Shown here in pieces: positions 36,123 to 43,968 of a stretch of 64,000 nucleotides of DNA. Source of the DNA: Lentisphaerota bacterium (GTDB taxonomy: Bacteria > Verrucomicrobiota > Lentisphaeria > Victivallales > Victivallaceae); assembly GCA_015061725.1 (NCBI GenBank), contig SUVX01000005.1, positions 41,052 through 105,051 of the forward strand. The letters run 5' to 3'. The notes under the pieces were generated by a model, which saw nothing but the letters and a program-made list of their open reading frames with translations, was not told the origin of the DNA and searched no databases. A program made the translations under genes and the position numbers. Position 1 is the stretch's first letter; each line of letters opens with the position of its first letter.

Positions 36123-37709
36123 TTATGCTCCTTTTCCGGCGTTGGACGCCTTGTGTTTAGCCAATGCAAGAATACAGGGTCTGCGGGCGATGATGACACT
36201 GCACTCATTGCCGGCAAGACGGGTTTTGAGGATTTCCGCAAACTTTTCAGGTTCAGCGGTGGTATCCACGATATCAATGTTTTTGACGCCAAGTCCTTTA
36301 CAGGCATCTTCGGGTTTGATGGCAAAGGATTCGCTGCCGTCCAGATGATGACCGGTTCCGGGATGTTCCTGAAGTCCGGTCATTGCAGTCGTGCCGTTGT
36401 CAAGGATGATGACAACGTGTCCGGTGGCGGGCGGATTGTACATCATTTCCACAATGCCGTTGATACCGGTGTGGAGGAAGGTGCTGTCTCCGATGACGCT
36501 GACAACTTTTCTTGCCTGCTCTTCGGGAAGAACTTTGCGCAGTCCGAGACCGACGGTGATACTTGCGCCCATGCAGACGCAGCTGTGGAGCGCATTGAAG
36601 GGCGGCATGACGCCCAGCGTGTAACAGCCGATATCTCCGGAAACGATACAGCCGGTATCGCGCAGGACTTCATAAGTCTTGCGGTGCGGACAGCCTGGGC
36701 AGAGCTGCGGCGGTTTGCCGGGGTTGGGTACGGGTTCGGGCGTGGTGTCACCGGCGAGAATTCTGCGGACACGTTCCACATTAAGTTCTCCGAAACGGTA
36801 CATCTCAGGCTTGTTCTCAATCACAAGACCCATGGCGCTGATTTCTTCAAAGAGAATGGGATCGCCCTCTTCAATGACGATACAGCGTTTGACGGAGGAA
36901 ACAAACTTTTTGATCGTTTCCTGCGGCAGCGGATAAGAAAATCCGATTTTAAGAATCGAGGCTTCGGGAGCCGCTTCGCGGGCGTGGTGAAAAGAGATGC
37001 CGCTGGTGATGATACCCAGTTCGCCGGAACCCTTGATCCACTGATTGTAAGCATTTTTATCGTTGGTCTGAGCCATTTCAGATAAATTCGCGCGGAGACG
37101 CTTGTGGGCTTTTCTGGCAAAGGCGGGAACCATGACGTTTGAAACAGGATCAATGGTGTAATTGCCCTGACGGATCTCATCGCGGCGGTCACTGCGGACC
37201 ATGATGCACTTGGAGTGACAGACTCTTGTCGTCACACGGAACAGCACCGGACCGCGGTATTTATCCGCCAGTTCAAAAGCGGCGCGGAGAAAATCGTAAC
37301 ACTCCTGAGAATCAGAGGGTTCAAACATCGGGACACCTGCGGCGCGGGCATAGCGGCGGTTGTCCTGTTCGTTCTGACTGGATGCCATGCCCGGATCGTC
37401 GGCGGTGATGATGACCAGTCCGCCGGGAGTTCCGGAGTAGGCGATGGTGAAAAGCGGGTCGGCGGCGACATTGAGTCCGACGTGTTTCATCGTTGCGATG
37501 GCACGTCCGCCGGCAAGAGCCGCTCCGATAGCGGTTTCAAGAGCGCATTTTTCGTTGGGTTCCCATTCGGCTCTGCCGCCGAGTGCGCTGAAATTGTCAA
37601 GGATTTCTGAACTGGGCGTGCCGGGATAACCGCAGCCTAAATTCACACCGCAATCAAACGCCGCCATGGCGATGGCTTCGTTTCCGCTTACAAGTAATTT
37701 CTGACTCAT
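36123..37709 (-). CDS. iorA: Indolepyruvate:ferredoxin oxidoreductase, alpha subunit, without ferredoxin tail
   Basis: The ATG at 37709 is chosen: AAGGAAA lies 5 nt upstream and the protein then begins MSQKLLVSGNEAIAM. A start 36 nt further upstream lies over the end of the previous gene. The 528-residue protein has the pyrimidine-binding domain with YPGTPSSEIL near residue 28 and the TPP-binding domain with LCPGCPHRKTYEVL and GDIGCYTLG. The Asp-Gly-Asn-type TPP motif is also present. Known IorA proteins end in two [4Fe-4S] ferredoxin motifs; this one stops before them, ending shortly after ARRPCILAL. No frameshift is evident, because iorB starts 5 nt later. Confidence 0.9.
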   Translation of the reverse strand: MSQKLLVSGNEAIAMAAFDCGVNLGCGYPGTPSSEILDNFSALGGRAEWEPNEKCALETAIGAALAGGRAIATMKHVGLNVAADPLFTIAYSGTPGGLVIITADDPGMASSQNEQDNRRYARAAGVPMFEPSDSQECYDFLRAAFELADKYRGPVLFRVTTRVCHSKCIMVRSDRRDEIRQGNYTIDPVSNVMVPAFARKAHKRLRANLSEMAQTNDKNAYNQWIKGSGELGIITSGISFHHAREAAPEASILKIGFSYPLPQETIKKFVSSVKRCIVIEEGDPILFEEISAMGLVIENKPEMYRFGELNVERVRRILAGDTTPEPVPNPGKPPQLCPGCPHRKTYEVLRDTGCIVSGDIGCYTLGVMPPFNALHSCVCMGASITVGLGLRKVLPEEQARKVVSVIGDSTFLHTGINGIVEMMYNPPATGHVVIILDNGTTAMTGLQEHPGTGHHLDGSESFAIKPEDACKGLGVKNIDIVDTTAEPEKFAEILKTRLAGNECSVIIARRPCILALAKHKASNAGKGA

Positions 37710-37722
37710 AGTATTTCCTTTA

Positions 37723-39171
37723 TCAACGTGGTTTGATACTTTCACTTAATTTATCAATGATATCCTGCTGTTCGTCCAGACGGGATTCCACCATATCGGT
37801 AATTTTTTCAATTTCTGTCTGATCGGGCGTATATTTGCCGGAGTTGAGCAGTTTGAGCATTTCATCCAGGCGCAAGTCGATTTCTGCCAGACGGTGCAGA
37901 GCATCTTTATCCAGTTTTTCGGGATCGGCATCGGTATCTGCCAGCAGACGGAAAAACTCAAGTTTTGCGTCAATGCCTTCAAGAATTTCTGAACGCAGCG
38001 GCGCCTTGAGTTCATCGTCGGCACGGTTGTAGTTTTCGTGGAGATCCTCAAAACGTTCTTCAAGATAGGTATAAAGATATGCCTGCTGGGTCTCGTCAAC
38101 ACAGATGTTTTCAGCTGAACCGAAAATTCTTCTGAAAATCGCATCAAAGTCGGATTCGCGGGCAAAACACTCATCCAGAATATAGGCATCGATTTCCGGC
38201 AGGGTGACGGGATTGCCCATGTCTTTGAGGATTCCCTCAAGACTGCCGGTTTCTCCGCGCGAGAGAGAAAGAACTTTTGCCAATTCGCTGTCATGGTCAT
38301 CGTCGGTAGAGTCCTTGTAATCGTTGATGAGGGCAAGAACGGCGTGATCTCCGTCGGCGCGGATGGTTATTTTAAGAGACATATGGATATATTCATCCAG
38401 ACTGCAGGCGTGATTGGCAAGAGCTTTTCCGCCGTAAAAGAGTCCCCAGGTCAACTGTTCGTTGATGTCCAGATAGTCTTCAAAGCGCTCGCAAACCTTA
38501 GTCAGAGCGTTGTCGAAGTTTTCGACCCAGGTTTTGCGGGCGCTGACGCTGCGGCTGTCTCCGGACTGCAGAGAGATGTTGATGATACCCTTGTGGTAAT
38601 CAGCAACTTCACAGATGATGGCATCACCGTCTTCAACTTTGTTTTTTGCATAAAATTCCGTCATGTCATAGACGTTTAAAGTCACCTGCTCATTGGCGGA
38701 ACGGTGTGTTTTGATACCGGTATTGGCGGGAGATTCCGCCAGCAGAAAATCAAAGATGTTATCGCTGCCCAGAAGCATATGATAATGAAAAGCCTGTCCC
38801 AGCGGAAGAGTGATTTCTTTGCGGGGGACGGGAACTCCGTCATCCATCAGAATAACTTCTGAGGGAAAGACAGTATCAGCAAGGAACGGCACAAAGCGGT
38901 GTCCGGGGAGCAGATATCCCTGGGATTTTTCCCAACTGTCAAAGGTGACGGCGAAACGGAATCCTTTGAAAAAGGCTTCGCGGCGGTGAAAACCTCTGCC
39001 GGGCGCATTGAAAAAACGGTCATCGCCGTCAAGGATCCTTTCAATGCGGCGTTCCAGGGTGTCGGAACGGTTGCCCAGTTTCTTTTTGATATCGGCGATC
39101 GTGAAAGTTTCGGGCAGGGCCTCTATGATTTGTTCGATATCGGTGTAAGAAATATCTTTGAGAGAACTCAT
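37723..39171 (-). CDS. Unknown 482-residue acidic protein
   Basis: I do not recognise this protein as a named family. Residues 1-60 may form a winged-helix-like motif (DIEQIIEALPETFTIADIKK, then a basic helix). The middle (60-290) looks like a mixed alpha/beta domain with beta-rich stretches. The C-terminal 180 residues are strongly acidic and helical with regular charged repeats, suggesting a coiled coil. There is no signal peptide, so it is cytoplasmic. It lies 8 nt after truB and 13 nt before iorA. A DNA- or RNA-linked role is possible but unproven. Confidence 0.7.
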   Translation of the reverse strand: MSSLKDISYTDIEQIIEALPETFTIADIKKKLGNRSDTLERRIERILDGDDRFFNAPGRGFHRREAFFKGFRFAVTFDSWEKSQGYLLPGHRFVPFLADTVFPSEVILMDDGVPVPRKEITLPLGQAFHYHMLLGSDNIFDFLLAESPANTGIKTHRSANEQVTLNVYDMTEFYAKNKVEDGDAIICEVADYHKGIINISLQSGDSRSVSARKTWVENFDNALTKVCERFEDYLDINEQLTWGLFYGGKALANHACSLDEYIHMSLKITIRADGDHAVLALINDYKDSTDDDHDSELAKVLSLSRGETGSLEGILKDMGNPVTLPEIDAYILDECFARESDFDAIFRRIFGSAENICVDETQQAYLYTYLEERFEDLHENYNRADDELKAPLRSEILEGIDAKLEFFRLLADTDADPEKLDKDALHRLAEIDLRLDEMLKLLNSGKYTPDQTEIEKITDMVESRLDEQQDIIDKLSESIKPR

Positions 39172-39179
39172 TTGAAAAT

Positions 39180-39920
39180 TTATCCTTTCATCAGAAGTGT
39201 CAATCCGCGGGCAAGATATGCGCCCAGATCTTCTTGAGAAAACGCTCTTATCTGTTCAATGGTCAGGGCATTGGCTATATCAAACTTGCCGCTGCGGGTG
39301 CGCCGCAGATTGGTGAGCATGGCGCCGACACCGAGTTTTTTTCCGGCATCGGAGCAGAGTGTGCGGACATAGGTTCCTTTGGAACAATTGAGCGTAAATT
39401 TGCAGCGGGGCAGATCACACTCTGTGATATCCAGACTGTGGATGACAATGGGTTTTGCCTGCCGTTCAACTTCAATGCCTTTGCGGGCAAGATCATAAAG
39501 TTTCTTTCCGTCAACTTTGACGGCGGAGACCATGGGGGGCGTCTGCATCTGTTCGCCGATGAATCCGGCAAGGGTGGAGCGCAGGAGTTCCTCAGTAATT
39601 TGCGAGGGATCTTTTCTTGAAGTGACTTCTCCGTCAATATCGCCTGAACTGGTTTCCACGCCCAGAAGCATATCCGCTTCGTAGCACTTGTCTTCACCGG
39701 AAAGTTTTTCGCTGTAACTTGTGAATTTTCCCAGTACCAGCACCAGCAGACCGGTTGCGGCGGGGTCAAGTGTGCCGCAGTGTCCGACTTTGGGGACATT
39801 GAAACGGTTGCGGACAAAATTCACAACATCAAAACTTGTCCACAGAATCGGTTTGTCAACCAGCATGATCCCGTATCCTGTGAAGGGCGGCAGCCGGTGT
39901 TTTCCCGGTTTATATCGCAT
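39180..39920 (-). CDS. truB: tRNA pseudouridine-55 synthase
   Basis: A 246-residue TruB-family pseudouridine synthase. The catalytic motif KVGHCGTLDPAATGLLVL lies near residue 44 and contains the nucleophile Asp, and YEADMLLG is the next conserved box. The C-terminus is short and lacks a PUA-like extension, as in several bacterial lineages. It modifies U55 in the T loop of tRNAs. The shared promoter/leader module (39937-40051) lies immediately upstream, so this gene probably starts the minus-strand transcript that runs to 30814. Confidence 0.93.
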   Translation of the reverse strand: MRYKPGKHRLPPFTGYGIMLVDKPILWTSFDVVNFVRNRFNVPKVGHCGTLDPAATGLLVLVLGKFTSYSEKLSGEDKCYEADMLLGVETSSGDIDGEVTSRKDPSQITEELLRSTLAGFIGEQMQTPPMVSAVKVDGKKLYDLARKGIEVERQAKPIVIHSLDITECDLPRCKFTLNCSKGTYVRTLCSDAGKKLGVGAMLTNLRRTRSGKFDIANALTIEQIRAFSQEDLGAYLARGLTLLMKG

Positions 39921-39936
39921 CAGATGAAACTCCTGA

Positions 39937-40051
39937 AATAAACTTTTAAAGCCTTTTTTGATAAAGGACTTTTGAATCTTTACATACTTAAAGTATAATA
40001 TAACACCGAAAATTCAAAAAAAAAGCCGTTTCATCCTTTTTTACAGGAAAA
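39937..40051 (-). promoter_or_regulatory. Repeated promoter/leader module, copy A (upstream of truB)
   Basis: This stretch closely matches 43698-43811, upstream of the 1006-residue glycosidase gene, in the same orientation. The conserved parts are an AT-rich palindrome at 39948-39972 (AAAGCC and GGACTTT arms), a 30-nt block at 39996-40025 that differs from copy B at a single base and holds a TATATT-like box and an A/T tract, and a distal ACAGGAAAA at 40043-40051. Spacing between the last two parts is the same, 18 nt, in both copies. It probably supplies a promoter with an operator or leader hairpin. Confidence 0.6.
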
Positions 40052-40065
40052 TGAGGTGGATTTGT

Positions 40066-40653
40066 TTATTTATCTGAAAGAATAACTTTTTCAAGAGTCA
40101 TGGGAATCAATGTTCTGTTTGCTGAATTTGTTCCGATCATGAAAGATTCTCCTGACTGCAGTTTGCCTTTGAAGGTCTTTTTGGCGAACAGTATGCCGTT
40201 GACTTTGATTGAAATGCTTGTCCCTGTCCAGATAAAGGCGAGTTTCGTGCTTTTTTCTTTCGGAAGTTTGATTTTACAGGCGCAGGATACCGGTTTTTTA
40301 TTGACGTCAAAGACGTAAAAACTCAAACTGTAAGAGCCGTTATTTTCAGTGATGACACCTGAGGCAACCGTCCGTTTGTTTCCCCGTGCCGACCAGAGAT
40401 AATGCAGCTGACTCTTTTTGTCATTTGACGGAACCGGGTTGAATTTTGCCGTCAACTCCAATGTGCCGCCGGAAGGATTGAATTTCCGCTCTACATACAT
40501 TCTGCTGACGGGGGCAAATACAATGGTTTTGCCTTTGATCGTCAATCCCGGACCTTTACCGAAATTGTCTCCGGGAAAAGTGAATAATTTGCTCTGTTCC
40601 GCAAACAGAGTGCAGGAAAACAAAAGAAGAATTGTAAAAATCTGGTATTTCAT
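40066..40653 (-). CDS. Secreted LamG-like protein
   Basis: A 195-residue protein with a signal peptide (residues 1-18, ending LFAEQ). The mature part is beta-rich, with the pattern of a concanavalin/LamG-like jelly roll, for example RMYVERKFNPSGGTLELTAKF and ISIKVNGILFAKKTF. It may bind carbohydrate or be a small glycan-binding partner of the large protein encoded upstream, whose C-terminal domain looks similar. The start at 40653 has AAGGA upstream. It follows that gene after 11 nt. Confidence 0.65.
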   Translation of the reverse strand: MKYQIFTILLLFSCTLFAEQSKLFTFPGDNFGKGPGLTIKGKTIVFAPVSRMYVERKFNPSGGTLELTAKFNPVPSNDKKSQLHYLWSARGNKRTVASGVITENNGSYSLSFYVFDVNKKPVSCACKIKLPKEKSTKLAFIWTGTSISIKVNGILFAKKTFKGKLQSGESFMIGTNSANRTLIPMTLEKVILSDK

Positions 40654-40664
40654 GATGATTTTCC

Positions 40665-43600
40665 TTATTTTGAGGGAAGAGCAGGCGTGATTGTCAACTT
40701 GCGCAGATCGCCGTGGAACATTTCGTTATCCCAGCCGCCGAAGGTACTGACGCTCATCCAGCGCGGCACGCCATCATGGGCAAAGGATTTATATTTGCCG
40801 TTGACACCGAGGGTAAGAGCCTTGCCGTCGTAAATCATCTCAACTTTATTCCATTTACCCGAGACGAGTTTCAAATCGGATTTATATTCCTTTTTCTGCC
40901 AGAAAGGCGAGGTCAAATCATGCGGACGGCGCTGGATCGGGTCTGCACAGAGTTTGCCGTTTTCAAGATGAAGTTCAAAGCCGTTCGGATAGGTGTTGTA
41001 ATGACACCAGAGTACCTGTTTTGCTGTGAATTTGACGGGACGGATTTCCATCGTCATATGAAATCCGGAATACTGCGGAACGGCTGTCCTGGGCAGCATG
41101 ATGAAACTGCCGCTTTTGCCGTCAAAGTGCAGATAGTTTCTGCCGTCTTCTTTTTTCCAGACGGGAGCGGGACGGGCGGAGGACTTTTTTAAATTTGCGT
41201 TCAGAATGGTGCTTAATCCCGGTTTGGAATCATTGCGGTTGCCGTTTTGATCAGAGGCAAGTTGAGCGTGTCCGCCGAGTTGGGCATAATATTCGCGTCC
41301 GGCTTTTGTGCGGAGTGTGGCACCGTTGGCAGAATCAAATTCATAATCAATCACAGGCACTCTTGAGGCGGGAAGCGTGAAACTCTGCCAGCTGCGGAAT
41401 TCATTGAGTCCTCTCAGGGCAAGTTGTTTTTCCCCTTTTTCCGCTGTTCTGCCCAACGGACAGCCTTTGCTGTACCAGACTTTGCCGTTTTGAGAGACGG
41501 CGCGCAGAACCATGACACCTTCGGGGAGAGTTGCGGGAAGGGTGGTTTTCCAGTTGATTTTGCCGTGATCCATCGGCAGGGCACAGCGGAAAGCGCGGGG
41601 CGTATTCTGCAGAACAGCGGTCACGCCGTAAGCGTTGGCGTGTGAAATGACATCACCTGCTTTCAGTTTGTTAAGAGGCAGTGTCCAGTTGAAATCCTTG
41701 CCTTTGACCGAAAGTGCGGCGTTGGAAAGTTCGTTTTTATTTACCACAAAATAAATTTTAGTGAATTGTTTTTTGATATCGCGTTGTACCGGGAAAATCT
41801 CTCCGAGAGCCTGCTCGCGGGTGTCAAGCGGAATGGAAAATGCAACTGCGGAATCAACGTTGACATCAACGGAAAGAGTTGTCTTTTTGCCGGTAACATT
41901 GGTCAGGGTCAGCAAAAAGAGCTGTTTTGAACCATCGGCGGTGCCGAATTCATCGCATGGATCAAGTATTTGCATTGAGTAGACATTTTGCAGAATTTCA
42001 ACAGAATTGAGTTTTTCTTTGAAATCCAGTTGTGCTTTAACATGCACCTGTCCGTCATTCTGCTTTTTGAAATCAACTTTTGCCGAAACAGCTTTCAGAA
42101 GATTGCGCAGCGGCGTGCAGTACCAGGAGTGATCGTCACAGACGGCAGGACGCATGACGGTAAACGGCAGTCCCGACGCAAAAATCTGCTTGTTTCCGCC
42201 GCAGGAGACTGTGATTTCAGGCGCAAGCAGACGGTACTGCGTCAGTTTTGCCGTATTCAGACGGATGGTGTGATCCATCATTTTGCCGGAATCAAAGGCA
42301 AGTGTTTTACTTGTATAAACGGTTTTGTTGTTTTCATCAAGCAGTTTTACTTTGACAGTGTATTTTTTGCTTTTTTCTCCGTCGGGAACGTTGAGGAGTT
42401 CAAGTTCAAATTCCGAACCGTAATAAAGTTCTCTTCTCTGGCTGATGATCATATTGGGGATGGATAAATCATCTCCGGGCATGGGGGAGGGCTTTTTTCC
42501 TTTGGAAATTGCTGAATAATAGCGGGTGATACGCGAACTTGACATCGGACGGACAACTGTCGGTCCGAGAGAAGTATCTTCGTTGAGTTCATCCCACTCG
42601 GAACCGATGAGGACATCGGGTTTGAACTTTAAAAATGTTTCCAGATTGCGGCGCAATGTTTTTGTGCCGTCACGGTTGAGCGTCTGGGAGCCTCCGGCAT
42701 TGGTGTAGCCGCATTTGAAGTTGGCGGAAAAGATTTTTTTACCGTTGAATTCAGGTTGGGCAAGAGCTGCGCCGAAAAGCGGCAGAATGTAATCTTCATA
42801 AAGTCCGGTCGGGAATTTCAATGCCTGGTCATTCATATACGGTCCGTAACAGACGCCGCCGTTGCTTTTCTGGCGCAGAAATTCTGTGATGTAGTCATAT
42901 TCAAGCAGAGCCGCTTTGCCGGAAACCTGCCGTTTTTGCCAGTAAAGAGAGTACTGATCTTTAAAATTTTTGCGTTCTTCGCGTGAAAGACGTTTGTGAG
43001 AGTGGATCATGAACAATTCGGTCAGGTATTTGACATCTTTTCCGCCGGTTGCTTTTTTGATGTTTGCAAGATAATTTTCAACGCCGGAGAGTCCGCCGCC
43101 GCGATCGGAGTAATAACCGCGCATCAACGGTACGCCGGAGAGTTTGAGAATGGCGGGATTTTTATACAACTCTTTGCCGAGAGAAGCTTCCATACGGCTG
43201 TATTCGCCGACGCCGGGCGAACCTCCCGGAAAGATTTTGAAGTTGCCGACTTTGTTTGCCGCCTGAAGATAATAAACCCAGGCGCGGCGGTATCCGGGAT
43301 AGGTCCAACATGTTGAACCGTCGTATCCGGCCTCTTTCATGTCTTCAAAATTTTTGATGATTGACGGCAGTTGAAAGTCCGTCCGTTGGGTGACCCAGTG
43401 ACGGCGGTCGCAGAAAAGCTGGCGGTCGTTCCACTGCGTTTCGGTATAACTTAACTGACCGACACGGTGCGGGACAAATTGTGAGATGAAAAGCGGCGAT
43501 TTGAAAACCGGTTTGCGCTGAGCGGCAAGTTTCTTGAAGACGGCACACAATTCTTTACCCAGCTGAAAATCTTCGGGAGTGCCGTACACGATTTTTTCTG

Positions 43601-43685
43601 CCCGCGCACGGAAAGGTTCAAGAATATCGGCTCCTGTCAGCAGAGTTGCTGCCGCAAGGCTTGTCAAAATCAGTAAAAATCTCAT
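40665..43685 (-). CDS. Large secreted glycoside hydrolase-like protein with C-terminal LamG domain
   Basis: A 1006-residue protein with a signal peptide (residues 1-19, ending LTGAD). The N-terminal 400 residues have the look of a TIM barrel, including a GYDGSTCWTYPGY strand and DVLIGSEWDELNEDTS, a possible acid/nucleophile region. The pattern faintly recalls GH71-type alpha-glucanases, but I cannot assign a family. Residues about 430-840 are beta-sandwich-like. Residues about 845-998 are a LamG/concanavalin-like domain ending in VSTFGGWDNEMFHGDLRKL. Promoter module copy B lies right upstream, and AGGGA precedes the ATG. It is probably a cell-surface or periplasmic glycan enzyme. Confidence 0.65.
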   Translation of the reverse strand: MRFLLILTSLAAATLLTGADILEPFRARAEKIVYGTPEDFQLGKELCAVFKKLAAQRKPVFKSPLFISQFVPHRVGQLSYTETQWNDRQLFCDRRHWVTQRTDFQLPSIIKNFEDMKEAGYDGSTCWTYPGYRRAWVYYLQAANKVGNFKIFPGGSPGVGEYSRMEASLGKELYKNPAILKLSGVPLMRGYYSDRGGGLSGVENYLANIKKATGGKDVKYLTELFMIHSHKRLSREERKNFKDQYSLYWQKRQVSGKAALLEYDYITEFLRQKSNGGVCYGPYMNDQALKFPTGLYEDYILPLFGAALAQPEFNGKKIFSANFKCGYTNAGGSQTLNRDGTKTLRRNLETFLKFKPDVLIGSEWDELNEDTSLGPTVVRPMSSSRITRYYSAISKGKKPSPMPGDDLSIPNMIISQRRELYYGSEFELELLNVPDGEKSKKYTVKVKLLDENNKTVYTSKTLAFDSGKMMDHTIRLNTAKLTQYRLLAPEITVSCGGNKQIFASGLPFTVMRPAVCDDHSWYCTPLRNLLKAVSAKVDFKKQNDGQVHVKAQLDFKEKLNSVEILQNVYSMQILDPCDEFGTADGSKQLFLLTLTNVTGKKTTLSVDVNVDSAVAFSIPLDTREQALGEIFPVQRDIKKQFTKIYFVVNKNELSNAALSVKGKDFNWTLPLNKLKAGDVISHANAYGVTAVLQNTPRAFRCALPMDHGKINWKTTLPATLPEGVMVLRAVSQNGKVWYSKGCPLGRTAEKGEKQLALRGLNEFRSWQSFTLPASRVPVIDYEFDSANGATLRTKAGREYYAQLGGHAQLASDQNGNRNDSKPGLSTILNANLKKSSARPAPVWKKEDGRNYLHFDGKSGSFIMLPRTAVPQYSGFHMTMEIRPVKFTAKQVLWCHYNTYPNGFELHLENGKLCADPIQRRPHDLTSPFWQKKEYKSDLKLVSGKWNKVEMIYDGKALTLGVNGKYKSFAHDGVPRWMSVSTFGGWDNEMFHGDLRKLTITPALPSK

Positions 43686-43697
43686 GTTTTCCCTGTT

Positions 43698-43811
43698 AAT
43701 AAACTTTTAAAGTCTTTTTTATAAAGGACTTTTGAGTCGTTAGATTCCTGATATGTAATATAACACCGAAAACTCAAAAAAAAAGTCAACTTCCCCTTTT
43801 GAACAGGAAAA
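43698..43811 (-). promoter_or_regulatory. Repeated promoter/leader module, copy B
   Basis: The second copy of the 115-bp module at 39937-40051, ending 12 nt upstream of the 1006-residue glycosidase gene. It contains the 24-bp imperfect palindrome at 43709-43732 (10 of 12 half-site positions match) and the 30-nt block at 43756-43785. The rest of the intergenic region up to 43968 shows nothing else I can identify. Confidence 0.6.
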
Positions 43812-43968
43812 ATAACTTCTGTTTTTAATTTTTTTCAGTCGTGCAAAGCCGGAGATGTATATCTGATAAGGACATCGACAGTGTTTGTCATTTGCTGCAT
43901 TTTTCCGGAAATGTCAGGCGGCATCAGAAAAAACACAGGTGAAACTTGCATGACTGCCGATATGAAAG

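Noticed and set aside
36153..37085. Plus-strand frame of 310 codons opposite iorA
   Set aside because: iorA has diagnostic TPP-enzyme motifs on the other strand. The antisense product has none.
43686..43968. A small gene in the gap between the two large hydrolases
   Set aside because: The only open frames are short, A/T-rich and lack ribosome sites; the gap is explained by the leader module.
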